A stretch of DNA of 43,507 nt from JBFWRI01 sp050248995. GTDB lineage: Bacteria > Pseudomonadota > Alphaproteobacteria > JAIXQD01. The DNA lies in assembly GCA_050248995.1 (NCBI GenBank), contig JBFWRI010000017.1, positions 1 through 43,507 on the forward strand, read 5' to 3'. Below are positions 1 to 6,477 of this stretch, in pieces. Within the stretch, counting starts at the first letter, position 1. Every line of letters starts with the position of its first letter. The position numbers and the translations under genes were made by a program. The notes under the pieces are model-generated. The model ran no database searches and was not told where the DNA came from. It worked only from the letters and a program-made list of their open reading frames with translations.

Positions 1-336
1 GAGGTGGGGTAACGAGATCGGGGCCTCTAAAAGCGATATACGCATCATCAGATGCGTTATAGGCCGCGAGATTGTAGGTAAAAGGTGTTGGTAGTGGCCG
101 TTGTTGAGAAATGATGTTTGAGGAACTTTGCAAGATGCACTATTGCAGCAAGGTTTATCTGACGTATCGATCTTTTTCTCTTCTTGCTTTTTATGCATCG
201 GACAATCGCTGTCCACCGTGCTTTCCTGCTTTTGCTTTTCCATGTGTGGGCAAGCAAAGGCGAGTGACGGTGCAATCGCACTTGCAGTGGCGAAAGCCAA
301 CAACAGAAAAAGGAAGGCTAATCGACGTTTAAGCAT
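1..336 (-). CDS. Small secreted Cys/His-rich protein, partial (runs off the left edge)
   Basis: Read from the ATG at 336 the frame stays open for 112 codons to the first base of the window, so the C-terminus is missing. Residues 1-29 form a signal peptide (MLKRR, a long Leu/Phe/Ala core, then SLAFA before Cys). The mature part has CPHM, a DCPMHKK motif and a KPCCNSASCK cluster: metal-ligand-like Cys, His and Met residues. It lies 34 bases downstream of the CDF transporter on the same strand, so co-transcription is likely. Small Cys-rich periplasmic proteins are common next to Czc/Cus-type efflux genes. A periplasmic metal-binding or sensing role is inferred; no named family was assigned. Confidence 0.6.
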   Translation of the reverse strand, partial: MLKRRLAFLFLLLAFATASAIAPSLAFACPHMEKQKQESTVDSDCPMHKKQEEKKIDTSDKPCCNSASCKVPQTSFLNNGHYQHLLPTISRPITHLMMRISLLEAPISLPHL

Positions 337-370
337 TGGGCTAGTTTATACCATATTGGTTTAGACTTTC

Positions 371-982
371 CTAGCCTCGGTTATGCTCGGATTTAGCTTG
401 CCGAATGATCTGGAAGGCCGAGCTAAGGAACAGACCCGCCATGATGACTGCCACCAGCAGATCGGGCCATGCCGTGCCCGTGCCGAATACACCCACCGCT
501 GCCAGCATGACAGCCACGTTACTGATCGCGTCGTTGCGTGAGCATAGCCACACCGAACGCACGTTAGCATCGCCCTGGTTCCATTTCCGCAGAATGAGAA
601 CGCTCGACAAGTTAGCCAGCAGGGCAAGGAAAGCGATAGCGCCCATCACGGGAGCTTCGGGCATACCAGGCGAGAGAACGGAGTACAGGGTGCTGCCCAT
701 GACCCAGAGGCCCATCACAAGCAAGCTGATACCCTTTGCCATAGCCGCTATGGAACGAATACGTAGCGAAGCGCCGATGACGGCTAGGCTGATACCATAG
801 GTGACACCATCGGCAAAGAAGTCGAGAGCGTCAGCTTGAAGGGCTTTTGATCCTGCCATCTGGCCCGCGACCATTTCGACAAGAAACATAACAATGTTAA
901 TGGCGATAACGATCCATAAAGCCCGCTTGAACTTCGGGTCTTGGCCGTCAAACTCGCAGTTGCTGCCGCAGGATGCACTCAT
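371..982 (-). CDS. Cation diffusion facilitator family transporter, short form
   Basis: This 203-residue protein has about six hydrophobic segments and lacks the C-terminal cytoplasmic domain of longer CDF proteins. Acidic residues in transmembrane segment 2 (DALDFFADG, about residues 51-58) and the RNDAISN motif in segment 5 (about residue 147) match the metal-site positions of the family. An N-terminal Cys pair (ASCGSNC) could deliver metal. CDF proteins export divalent metals such as Zn, Co, Cd or Ni across the inner membrane in exchange for protons; the substrate cannot be read from sequence. It is divergent from the Cys-rich gene at 1081 and probably leads an operon with the gene at 1-336. 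It belongs to the tRNA-Phe island. Confidence 0.85.
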   Translation of the reverse strand: MSASCGSNCEFDGQDPKFKRALWIVIAINIVMFLVEMVAGQMAGSKALQADALDFFADGVTYGISLAVIGASLRIRSIAAMAKGISLLVMGLWVMGSTLYSVLSPGMPEAPVMGAIAFLALLANLSSVLILRKWNQGDANVRSVWLCSRNDAISNVAVMLAAVGVFGTGTAWPDLLVAVIMAGLFLSSAFQIIRQAKSEHNRG

Positions 983-1080
983 TTTATTCTCAAGTAGTTA
1001 GGTCTATAAATGAGCCTAAAGCTAAACTACCCCTTATCAAGTATTGTCTTGTTAACCAACGTAGATTACATTGTTGCCCA
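983..1080. promoter_or_regulatory. Divergent intergenic region between two metal-resistance transcripts
   Basis: This 98-base AT-rich gap separates the minus-strand CDF gene from the plus-strand Cys-rich gene and must hold both promoters if they are transcribed independently. I see no convincing MerR-, ArsR- or Fur-type operator in it. Confidence 0.35.
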
Positions 1081-1425
1081 ATGAAGTTCGTTTCATACAT
1101 CCGCAAAAACCTCATGGGCTGCCTCATCATGGCGGCTTTCATGGTGTCAATTCTTGCGCCTTGTATGGCTTCCGCTGCCGATATTTGCTGCACTTCTGAC
1201 GATGCTGCTATTTCTTCAGATATGTCATCAAACACCAGTAACAGCACTCAAAATGATGCCCCGGATGCTGACCACTGCGCCAGCCATTGTGGTTTTCAAA
1301 CGAGTTTCTCGATCAATCAAGGTGCTTTAGTTCAATACGAAACCTCGGTTGCTTATCTGCCTGATGTACAATCAGCCCTGTCGGGTGATTGTACATCAGG
1401 CTTTCTTCGTCCTCCCCAAGCTTAA
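1081..1425 (+). CDS. Small secreted Cys-rich protein preceding czcC-like gene
   Basis: The ATG at 1081 is preferred to an upstream in-frame start at 973 because it begins a signal peptide (basic MKFVSYIRKN, hydrophobic core, ASA cleavage region). The 114-residue product then has ICC, a Ser/Asn/Asp-rich stretch, and DHCASHC, a good soft-metal ligand cluster. It ends in GFLRPPQA; a short C-terminus of this kind (xxRPPxA) is familiar from small proteins encoded just before czc/cus efflux genes. The next gene on the strand is a czcC-like stub, which supports the same context. A role as a periplasmic metal chaperone or signal is inferred only. The 3' part of the gene contains a perfect 16-bp inverted repeat. 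Confidence 0.65.
   Translation: MKFVSYIRKNLMGCLIMAAFMVSILAPCMASAADICCTSDDAAISSDMSSNTSNSTQNDAPDADHCASHCGFQTSFSINQGALVQYETSVAYLPDVQSALSGDCTSGFLRPPQA
1359..1401. repeat. Perfect 16-bp inverted repeat with 11-base loop inside a coding region
   Basis: The left arm (1359-1374, GCCTGATGTACAATCA) is exactly complementary to the right arm (1386-1401), separated by GCCCTGTCGGG. The loop can extend the stem by CCC/GGG. It lies in the last third of the Cys-rich gene, ahead of the czcC-like gene, and is followed by TTTCTTCG. A transcript would fold into a long hairpin. It could be an attenuator, a processing site or a protein-binding palindrome. Confidence 0.9.
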
Positions 1426-1532
1426 TCCCGTAAAACAGCACAACTGCGCGGCGTGATGCCGTTCGCTGTGCGCTTTGTTCTGCGTTACTGCATGCCAGTA
1501 GCGCGAGGCTCGATTAAGTATGGGATTTTGTG

Positions 1533-1838
1533 ATGAGAACTTACCGTTATGCCGCCGCTTTTGCGGTTCTGGCTGTTGCCTTAGCTGGTACGCCGAGCGC
1601 TTTTGCTAAAAACTCGGATGCTGCCGAGCCTGTTAAGTTGGAAAAGGCTGTGCCTTCGACAATCGGGCTTCAGGAAGCCATCACAAAGGCTCTGTCATCA
1701 TCACCGCGCCTGAAAAGCGCCGATGCTGCCGTTGCGGGGGCCATCGGATCACGTAGCCAAGCAGGCGCATGGGCTACGGGGAAGAAAAACACCTCCATCG
1801 TCTTACTGAACTTAGTGCGTACTTCGCGGGCATCCTGA
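1533..1838 (+). pseudogene. czcC-like TolC-family outer membrane efflux protein, N-terminal stub
   Basis: The ATG at 1533 (a GTG one codon earlier is also possible) starts a signal peptide ending in SAFA. It is followed by the start of a TolC/CzcC family domain: IGLQEAITKALSSSPRLKSA, then an A-rich helix ending in SQAGAW around residue 80. Family members are over 400 residues and continue from this point. Here the similarity stops near 1770-1778, where the antisense strand becomes the 3' end of the recombinase gene, and the frame ends about 20 codons later in unrelated sequence. CzcC-type proteins form the outer-membrane exit duct of RND metal pumps. The stub cannot make a functional channel, and no czcB or czcA is in the window. 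Confidence 0.75.
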
Positions 1839-2401
1839 TACACCCGGCGCTGGGCAGGCGAAACGTGTTTGAGTTTCAGACTAATCAGGGCGGCATCCCG
1901 TATGCCTGTTACCGCCGTGAAGGCCAGCAGGGCGCGGTCTCGGCGTTCGGCATCCGTGTTGGCAGGCATTGCAGCCAGGGTGGCGTGAACCTGCTCTAGG
2001 GTCGGATAGGCTTTCTGGTTGGGTGTATTAGCTTCCCGCCGTTCCTTGGCGCTGATGTTCAGGTATGCAATGTCAGCAGGGACAATGCGCTTATAGCCTT
2101 GGCGTTGGCACAGCCAATGAAAGAACTCGCGCAGTACATGCAGCGTATGGTCGATGGTGGACAGGCTGATCGGTCGGTCAGACTGTTTTGCCTTCGTTTT
2201 GGTCAGGCTCTTTTTGAAGCCCATAGCCTGGTCGGCGTTGAAGGTGGCGAAGTCCTTATAGCCAGTGTACTCCTCGAACCTGTCGATGGCGCGACGGGCC
2301 TGTTCAGCCGTGCTTTTGGCCCGCTGCTTGGCCTCGGTCAGGTACAGCAGGTAGTGCCGCTTGGTGCGATCATTGGCAGGGTTACTTTTGGCGTTCGGCA
2401 T
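1670..2401 (-). pseudogene. Tyrosine recombinase truncated before most of its catalytic residues
   Basis: The start is the ATG at 2401, with GAGGAG 6-11 bases upstream. It overlaps the end of the upstream HTH-containing frame by 20 bases, so translation is probably coupled. The N-terminal SAM-like core-binding domain is present (about residues 15-110), and the catalytic domain begins normally, with TGIRDAALISLKLKH carrying the first catalytic Arg and REVRTKFSKTMEVFFFPV after it. At about position 1775 the sequence switches to the antisense of the czcC-like gene, so the H-x-x-R and Tyr motifs are missing. The protein should be catalytically dead. The HTH plus recombinase pair resembles modules seen on alphaproteobacterial mobile elements. 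Confidence 0.8.
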
Positions 2402-3176
2402 CTTGCTCCTCTTTCTCAACTTCTAAACGGGGGTCAGTGCAGTGGGATAAGTCGAATCCTGTCCGCTTCTGAACATCGAAGGTTTTTTCGATAGCGGGCA
2501 GATTGTGCAGCGCTTGGCTCTTGTTGATGGGCGTTCCACACACCTCGCAGACTGCCTTCACGCGCATGAGCCGTGTACTTTCTTGGACAATATCCACCAT
2601 GTTGCCAAAAGGTCGCCGTGGGGCGCGGCACTTAAAGCAAAAGAACTCATCAGGCTGGCACTTAGTCTTACGGGCACCTTGCCGTGCTTTAAGGAAACGG
2701 GCCAATTCATCCCCGCGCACTAGAAGCGGCCTCCGGCCATCATCCAATGGCCGCAAGCCTTCCTTGAACCAGCGCAGCACCACGTTTTTGTGCAGGCCAT
2801 ACACCTCGGCCACTTCCTGCGCCGAATACGACAGGGTGGCTTTCAGTAGACGGGTGTTATAGACGCACTTGCCCCTGGGCATGTTCTCTTGCCTAATCTG
2901 GCTGTCCAGCTTGCGCTGTTGTTTAACAATCGCCGGATCATGTCCTTCGGCCAGCCTTTTGCGAGCTTCTAGGGCCATCTGGCGAGCTTCGGCCAGCGTA
3001 ATGGTGGGATAGACCCCGTGTGCTAAGCGCTTTTCCTTACCAAAGAAGCGGTACTTCTGCCGCCAGTAACGGCCACCGTTTGGCAGGACTTCAAGATACA
3101 GGCCGTTCCCATCAGCCAGCTTATACGGCTTGGCCTTGGGTTTGGCATTACGGCATTTCGTTTCAGATAACAACAT
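2382..3176 (-). CDS. Chimeric frame: DUF4102 integrase arm domain fused to HTH protein
   Basis: The start at 3176 has GGAGG about 6 bases upstream. Residues 1-95 are a typical DUF4102 arm-DNA-binding domain of CP4-57/P4-type integrases (LSETKCRNAKPKAKPYKL, DGNGLYLEV, GVYPTITLAEAR). The core and catalytic domains that should follow are absent. From Met99 (ATG at 2882) the protein becomes a different one: MPRGKCVYN, a helix-turn-helix (SYSAQEVAEVYGLHKNVVLR) and a four-Cys segment (FFCFKC with CEVCGT) that may bind zinc. The HTH protein could be translated separately from 2882. The simplest reading is that a second element inserted into the first integrase gene, leaving an in-frame join near 2890. 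The HTH part probably regulates or assists the downstream recombinase. Confidence 0.75.
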   Translation of the reverse strand: MLLSETKCRNAKPKAKPYKLADGNGLYLEVLPNGGRYWRQKYRFFGKEKRLAHGVYPTITLAEARQMALEARKRLAEGHDPAIVKQQRKLDSQIRQENMPRGKCVYNTRLLKATLSYSAQEVAEVYGLHKNVVLRWFKEGLRPLDDGRRPLLVRGDELARFLKARQGARKTKCQPDEFFCFKCRAPRRPFGNMVDIVQESTRLMRVKAVCEVCGTPINKSQALHNLPAIEKTFDVQKRTGFDLSHCTDPRLEVEKEEQDAERQK

Positions 3177-3190
3177 GGGCGACCTCCAAA

Positions 3191-3244
3191 GTGGGGGCAC
3201 ATTTTTTTGTGCCCGTGGATTTATGCCCCCAGATGTGCCCCCAC
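3191..3244. repeat. 12-bp inverted repeats between integrase and tRNA-Phe (possible arm sites)
   Basis: GTGGGGGCACAT at 3191-3202 is the exact inverse complement of ATGTGCCCCCAC at 3233-3244. A third, partial copy (TGTGCCC) lies at 3208-3214, forming a hairpin with the first across a T run. Repeats in this position, between an integrase start and the attachment site, are typical of integrase arm sites or autoregulatory operators. The function is inferred from position. Confidence 0.6.
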
Positions 3245-3354
3245 CTTTCCCTGATGTAAAGAAACCGGCGTGAACGCCATTGGACGATAACGCCAATGGC
3301 ATCAGCGTTTTCATCGCTTCTCTAAATCGCACTGGACTGTGTTGGAAAGGATAG

Positions 3355-3430
3355 TGGTGCCCAGGGACGGAATTGAACCGCCGACACAGGGATTTTCAAT
3401 CCCTTGCTCTACCAACTGAGCTACCTGGGC
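3355..3430 (-). tRNA. tRNA-Phe (GAA), CCA encoded
   Basis: The minus strand gives a 76-base cloverleaf: acceptor GCCCAGG pairing with CCTGGGC, D-arm AGCTCAGTTGGTAGAGC, anticodon stem-loop with GAA in AGGGATTGAAAATCCCT, TpsiC arm GGTTCAATTCC, discriminator A and an encoded CCA. Its 3' end faces the integrase, so it is the probable attachment site of the island to the left. It follows yacG on the same strand. Confidence 0.97.
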
Positions 3431-3481
3431 AAACCGTAAGATGAAGCACGTTTTTAAAGGCTAACTTGCTCTGGGGCAAGG

Positions 3482-3661
3482 TTAATTTTGCGGCTCGGAT
3501 TCGCCACTTTCCGCTGTTTGCGGTGTTTCAGCGGTTTCCACACGATAGACACCGCGCAGCCAGCGGCCCAAATCAACATCCGCGCAACGCTGGCTGCAAA
3601 ACGGTGCCATTTCCTTCATCGCGGCTATGCCGCATACGGGGCATACCGTGTTTTTCTTCAC
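3482..3661 (-). CDS. yacG: DNA gyrase inhibitor YacG, zinc-finger protein
   Basis: This 59-residue frame starts with GTG at 3661, whose bases overlap the TGA stop of the RNase E/G gene (GTGA), so it is translationally coupled. It begins VKKNTVCPVCG and continues with FCSQRCADVDLGRWL, the two CxxC/CxxxC zinc-ligand pairs and DLGRWL motif that define YacG. YacG binds GyrB and inhibits gyrase in E. coli. The position between RNase E/G and tRNA-Phe is a familiar alphaproteobacterial arrangement. The tail is short and acidic. Confidence 0.95.
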   Translation of the reverse strand: MKKNTVCPVCGIAAMKEMAPFCSQRCADVDLGRWLRGVYRVETAETPQTAESGESEPQN

Positions 3662-4431
3662 AGTATCTCCAGCAGGCTGGGGCCCATGCGCGGGCGGATG
3701 ATTTCAATCAACCCCATCTTGGTAACACTGATAACTTTGGGTTGCAGCGGGTCGTCGGCCAGCTGCTTTGAAACTTTGTCGGCCAGCCCGCGGCGTGCGC
3801 TGGGTGCCAGAAACGCCGCATCAATCACGATCATGCCGCCAAGGTCATACCGGCGCAGGGTTTCCGCGATACCACCGCCACATTCACCGATGATATTGGC
3901 GGCACCTAGCAGGCGGCCAGTATTGATATCGATGGTCGTCAGCGCCACTGTTTGTTCAATCACCAGCGACGCGCCGTCTTTCAGGTTTTCACGGCCCTGG
4001 TGCAGCGCCAGTGTGTCCACAATCAGGTCGTCATCCTGCGACATCATGCTGGTATCGATGTTATAAAGCTTGGCGGCGCGTTCGGCAACGCTGGGGGCTG
4101 CATCGTGCCATGCCACAACGCCAGCGGGCGCACCGTTGTCCAGCACCTTCAGCGGCCATGCCTTGCCGGGCACCACATACGCGCCAACGCGCACAGCCAG
4201 CCGGTCGCCGCCCTTGATGTTCTTCTGCTTTTCCAGCCAGCCTTCCTCGCCGTCGGGCAGGGTGGCAAACGCTTGCGGCCCGCGCACTTCATTCACCTGA
4301 ACGGTGGCGATGGCGCCTTGCAGGTTCGGGCGGTTCAGCGAGTCATAAAAGCCGGCGACAAAATGGCGGTCGTCGAACACCAGCGCGGCCTGCCAGGAAT
4401 CAACGGTGCCGAAGACAAGCGAAAGTGTCAT
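3658..4431 (-). CDS. Short RNase E/G family ribonuclease
   Basis: The 257-residue protein has a reduced S1-like N-terminal part (about residues 35-95) and then the RNase E/G catalytic region. TTIDINTGRL (Asp168) and GGMIVIDAAF (Asp204) correspond to the two magnesium-binding Asp residues of RNase E. It is much shorter than E. coli RNase G (489 residues) and lacks the Cys-pair zinc link and the C-terminal small domain. Family members process or degrade RNA endonucleolytically. It overlaps infA by four bases upstream and yacG downstream, so the three form one operon; the maf gene often found between infA and this gene is missing. Whether such a short form is active or works as a dimer is unknown. 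Confidence 0.85.
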   Translation of the reverse strand: MTLSLVFGTVDSWQAALVFDDRHFVAGFYDSLNRPNLQGAIATVQVNEVRGPQAFATLPDGEEGWLEKQKNIKGGDRLAVRVGAYVVPGKAWPLKVLDNGAPAGVVAWHDAAPSVAERAAKLYNIDTSMMSQDDDLIVDTLALHQGRENLKDGASLVIEQTVALTTIDINTGRLLGAANIIGECGGGIAETLRRYDLGGMIVIDAAFLAPSARRGLADKVSKQLADDPLQPKVISVTKMGLIEIIRPRMGPSLLEIL

Positions 4432-4646
4432 TTCTCGCGGAAGGTGATGCGGCCCTTGGTCAGGTCATAAGGGGTCATCTCTACCTTCACCCTGTCACCC
4501 GCCAGCACGCGGATGCGGTTTTTGCGCATTTTGCCCGATGTGTGGGCGATGATGATATGTTCATTATCCAGCTTAACGCGGAAAGTGGCGTTGGGGAGAA
4601 GCTCGACCACGACGCCGGCAAATTCAATTAACTCTTCTTTTGACAT
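4428..4646 (-). CDS. infA: Translation initiation factor IF-1
   Basis: The frame gives a full-length 72-residue IF-1: a single S1/OB-fold with the conserved ELLPNATFRVKL, HTSGKMRKNRIRVLAGDRVKVEMTPYDL and KGRITFR segments. IF-1 binds the ribosomal A site during initiation. Its stop overlaps the start of the RNase E/G gene. It probably leads the infA-RNase-yacG operon, as about 60 bases of non-coding sequence separate it from the DUF2948 gene upstream. Confidence 0.98.
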   Translation of the reverse strand: MSKEELIEFAGVVVELLPNATFRVKLDNEHIIIAHTSGKMRKNRIRVLAGDRVKVEMTPYDLTKGRITFREK

Positions 4647-4706
4647 GCAAACCCTTGATTATTGCGAATGTGGGAAATTTACGCGCCTGTGATTGAAGGT
4701 CAAGCT

Positions 4707-5102
4707 TTAACGGTGCTCCGGACACTTATCGCAGGGCCATTGTGGGCCGAAATCCTCAAGATAGGCGCGCCAGTTGCCGCCTGTTGATAACTTGATGGCT
4801 TCGCCGCCGGCAAAGTGTAGCAACAGGCTGGTGTCGTCGGGTGTAATCGCCAGAAGATCCAGCGCCGCTGCTGCATCGGCGGCGCGGTGCTGCACGGCAT
4901 TCACACCATCAATCCAGAAACGGCAGTTGATACGCGTGCGTGCCGTCTTATCTTCCCAGCGATAGCGCTGGCCGATGAAACCAAAACGCTTACCCGATGG
5001 TTGCCAGATGATATCGCTGCTTTGCACGGCGGCATCCTGCAGGCATGCCGACATCACTGAAAGGTCTTCAAGGTCGATGGCTTTCAGCTTCAGGCGATCC
5101 AT
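4707..5102 (-). CDS. DUF2948 family protein
   Basis: This 131-residue soluble protein has the DUF2948 pattern: an N-terminal LKAIDLEDLSVMSACLQDAAV helix, GFIGQRYRWED, RINCRFWIDGVNAVQ, and a LLLHFAGGEAIKL strand near the C-terminus. The family is nearly confined to Alphaproteobacteria and usually sits close to infA, as here. No function is established. The C-terminus (WPCDKCPEHR) has two Cys and a His, which may be chance. Confidence 0.85.
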   Translation of the reverse strand: MDRLKLKAIDLEDLSVMSACLQDAAVQSSDIIWQPSGKRFGFIGQRYRWEDKTARTRINCRFWIDGVNAVQHRAADAAAALDLLAITPDDTSLLLHFAGGEAIKLSTGGNWRAYLEDFGPQWPCDKCPEHR

Positions 5103-5111
5103 GGCAAAGAC

Positions 5112-5666
5112 CTAGGCCCGCGCAGGGATGATTTCCTTGATACCCTGAAACTTGGGATTGATCTGGTCATACAGCTTTTCAGGGATATCAGCCGCTTTAT
5201 AGAACAGGAACTGGCAGATGCCTTCGTTGGCATACACCTTGGCTGGCAGCGGCGTTGTATTTGATACTTCGATCGTCACATGGCCTTCCCAGCCGGGGTT
5301 GAGCGGAGTCACGTTCACAATCAGGCCGCAGCGTGCATAGGTCGATTTGCCGATGCACAGCGCCAGCAGGTCTTCGGGGATCTTGAAGTATTCGACCGTC
5401 TTGGTCAGCATGAAGCTGTTGGGCGGGATGATGCAGAAATCGCCGTCACGCACCACAAAGCTGCGCTCGTCAAACTTCTTGGGGTCGATCAGTGCACTGT
5501 CGACGTTGGTGAACACGCGGAATTCAGGGGCAACGCGGGCATCATAACCCAGCGGCGACAAACCCGACGAGATGATGCCGTCGCCCGACTGGCGCTCGAT
5601 GAACGGATAGATCATGTGGTCTTCAAGGGCGCGGCGGCGGATTTCGTGATCGGGCAGAAGTGACAT
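5112..5666 (-). CDS. dcd: dCTP deaminase
   Basis: The start is taken at ATG 5666 (MSLLPDHEIRRRA), the usual N-terminus, rather than a longer frame running into the upstream gene. The 184-residue product has the diagnostic SSGLSPLGYDARVAPEF, IIPPNSFMLTKTVEYF, GKSTYARCGLIVNVTPLNPGWEG and HVTIEVSNTTPLPAKVYANEGICQFLF motifs, including the catalytic Glu of TIE. The enzyme deaminates dCTP to dUTP for thymidylate synthesis and acts as a homotrimer. It follows the small basic gene at 5668 almost without a gap, so the two are coupled. Confidence 0.97.
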   Translation of the reverse strand: MSLLPDHEIRRRALEDHMIYPFIERQSGDGIISSGLSPLGYDARVAPEFRVFTNVDSALIDPKKFDERSFVVRDGDFCIIPPNSFMLTKTVEYFKIPEDLLALCIGKSTYARCGLIVNVTPLNPGWEGHVTIEVSNTTPLPAKVYANEGICQFLFYKAADIPEKLYDQINPKFQGIKEIIPARA

Positions 5667-5667
5667 A

Positions 5668-5811
5668 TTACTTTTCCTTACTATCGTTGCGGGCCTTTTG
5701 CTGTGCCTTCCGCTTCTGCAGGTTGTTGCGCAGGGCGATGGCACGGCGGGCCAGTTTATCGGCGCTCATGCCGGGTGTTTGTGGTTTATCTGTAGCTGAT
5801 TCTTTAGCCAT
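5668..5811 (-). CDS. Small highly basic conserved protein upstream of dcd
   Basis: The likely start is ATG 5811 (MAKESATDKPQTPG), giving 47 residues; in-frame starts at 5817 and 5886 also exist. The product is Lys/Arg/Gln-rich, with an amphipathic LARRAIALRNNLQKRKAQQKAR helix and no Cys. Small proteins with a similar LRxNLxRRKAQxRAR helix occur widely in Alphaproteobacteria without known function. The stop is one base from the dcd start, which indicates co-translation. It may bind nucleic acid, judged by charge alone. Confidence 0.6.
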   Translation of the reverse strand: MAKESATDKPQTPGMSADKLARRAIALRNNLQKRKAQQKARNDSKEK

Positions 5812-5911
5812 ATGCATTGTTTTGCCGTAAAAGCGGGGCTGGGTAAAGGCTTGAAAAAGCTTGCGATAAACAGCTGCTTTTGGCATAAAGCCCCGACCTG
5901 TTGATAAGTTT

Positions 5912-5986
5912 GCTGCCGTAGCTCAGGGGTAGAGCACGTCCTTGGTAAGGACGGGGTCGGAGGTTCAATTCCTCTCGGCAGCACCA
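5912..5986 (+). tRNA. tRNA-Thr (GGT), CCA encoded
   Basis: The cloverleaf has acceptor GCTGCCG pairing with CGGCAGC, D-arm AGCTCAGGGGTAGAGC, anticodon stem GTCCT/AGGAC around TGGTA (anticodon GGT), TpsiC arm GAGGTTCAATTCCTC, discriminator A and CCA. Length is 75 bases. Confidence 0.96.
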
Positions 5987-6018
5987 TTACTTTTAATATT
6001 GCCCTGTATAGTCCCTGC

Positions 6019-6477
6019 ATGACCGAACTTAATGAACAGCAGTGCAAGAAGCTGCGAGATGCACTTTTCTTCGGCAACACATGCGTGGCCGGCGCTGGCC
6101 ATGTACGCTTTCGGCTTCCGGAAGGTGGCTTTCCTGTCGAACTGATGCTGATGAAAGGTACAATCTCTGGCGGGCTACCAGCGACAGGTGTCGCGCGTCG
6201 CTCGTGCGTGCCGGGATCTGAGGCACAACTTGTCACGGGCAAGGGCTATACGTTCGGTTTAAGTCTTGACCTTGTACGGGAATTCTTCGATGCCGCACAG
6301 CAACTGGTAAATGAAGGATACGTCGTAGATTTCTCTTATCAGAAGGAAATCATCTACGATCAATACGGTACGGGGAACTTTGGCTGGGGCCGCCGCCGCT
6401 GCAAAGGGCAGGGACTCAACTGGACACTGAACGAAATGCTTGGCCTAACCCCGCCGCCTCTCGAACTTGTTCCCTAG
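6019..6477 (+). CDS. Hypothetical protein
   Basis: A 152-residue frame starts at ATG 6019, 32 bases after tRNA-Thr; it has no strong ribosome-binding site. It has no signal peptide or membrane segment. Features are a central Gly-rich stretch (KGTISGGLPATGVARRS), a possible amphipathic helix (LVREFFDAAQQLVNEGY) and an aromatic/Gly/Arg-rich segment (YGTGNFGWGRRRCKGQGLNW). I do not recognise the family. It converges on the PagL-like gene with a four-base overlap. Codon usage looks like that of its neighbours, so it is probably expressed. Confidence 0.6.
   Translation: MTELNEQQCKKLRDALFFGNTCVAGAGHVRFRLPEGGFPVELMLMKGTISGGLPATGVARRSCVPGSEAQLVTGKGYTFGLSLDLVREFFDAAQQLVNEGYVVDFSYQKEIIYDQYGTGNFGWGRRRCKGQGLNWTLNEMLGLTPPPLELVP

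Larger units (their letters stand above)
1..3355. mobile_element. Metal-resistance genomic island at tRNA-Phe (one end visible)
   Basis: The 3' end of the minus-strand tRNA-Phe lies at 3355. An open reading frame beginning with a DUF4102-type integrase arm domain starts at 3176 and reads away from the tRNA, which is the classic layout of elements that integrate at tRNA 3' ends. Inward lie a second, broken tyrosine recombinase, a truncated czcC-like gene, small Cys-rich secreted proteins and a cation diffusion facilitator. The other boundary, including any repeat of the tRNA 3' end, is outside the window, so the extent is inferred. Both recombinase genes look damaged, so the island is probably immobile now. 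Confidence 0.7.

Noticed and set aside
1..360. Plus-strand frames at 111-364
   Set aside because: They lie antisense to the minus-strand frame from 336 that has a signal peptide and Cys clusters, and they have no ribosome-binding site.
3488..4066. Plus-strand frame of 192 codons over yacG and RNase E/G
   Set aside because: It is a shadow of two firmly identified minus-strand genes and has no domain of its own.
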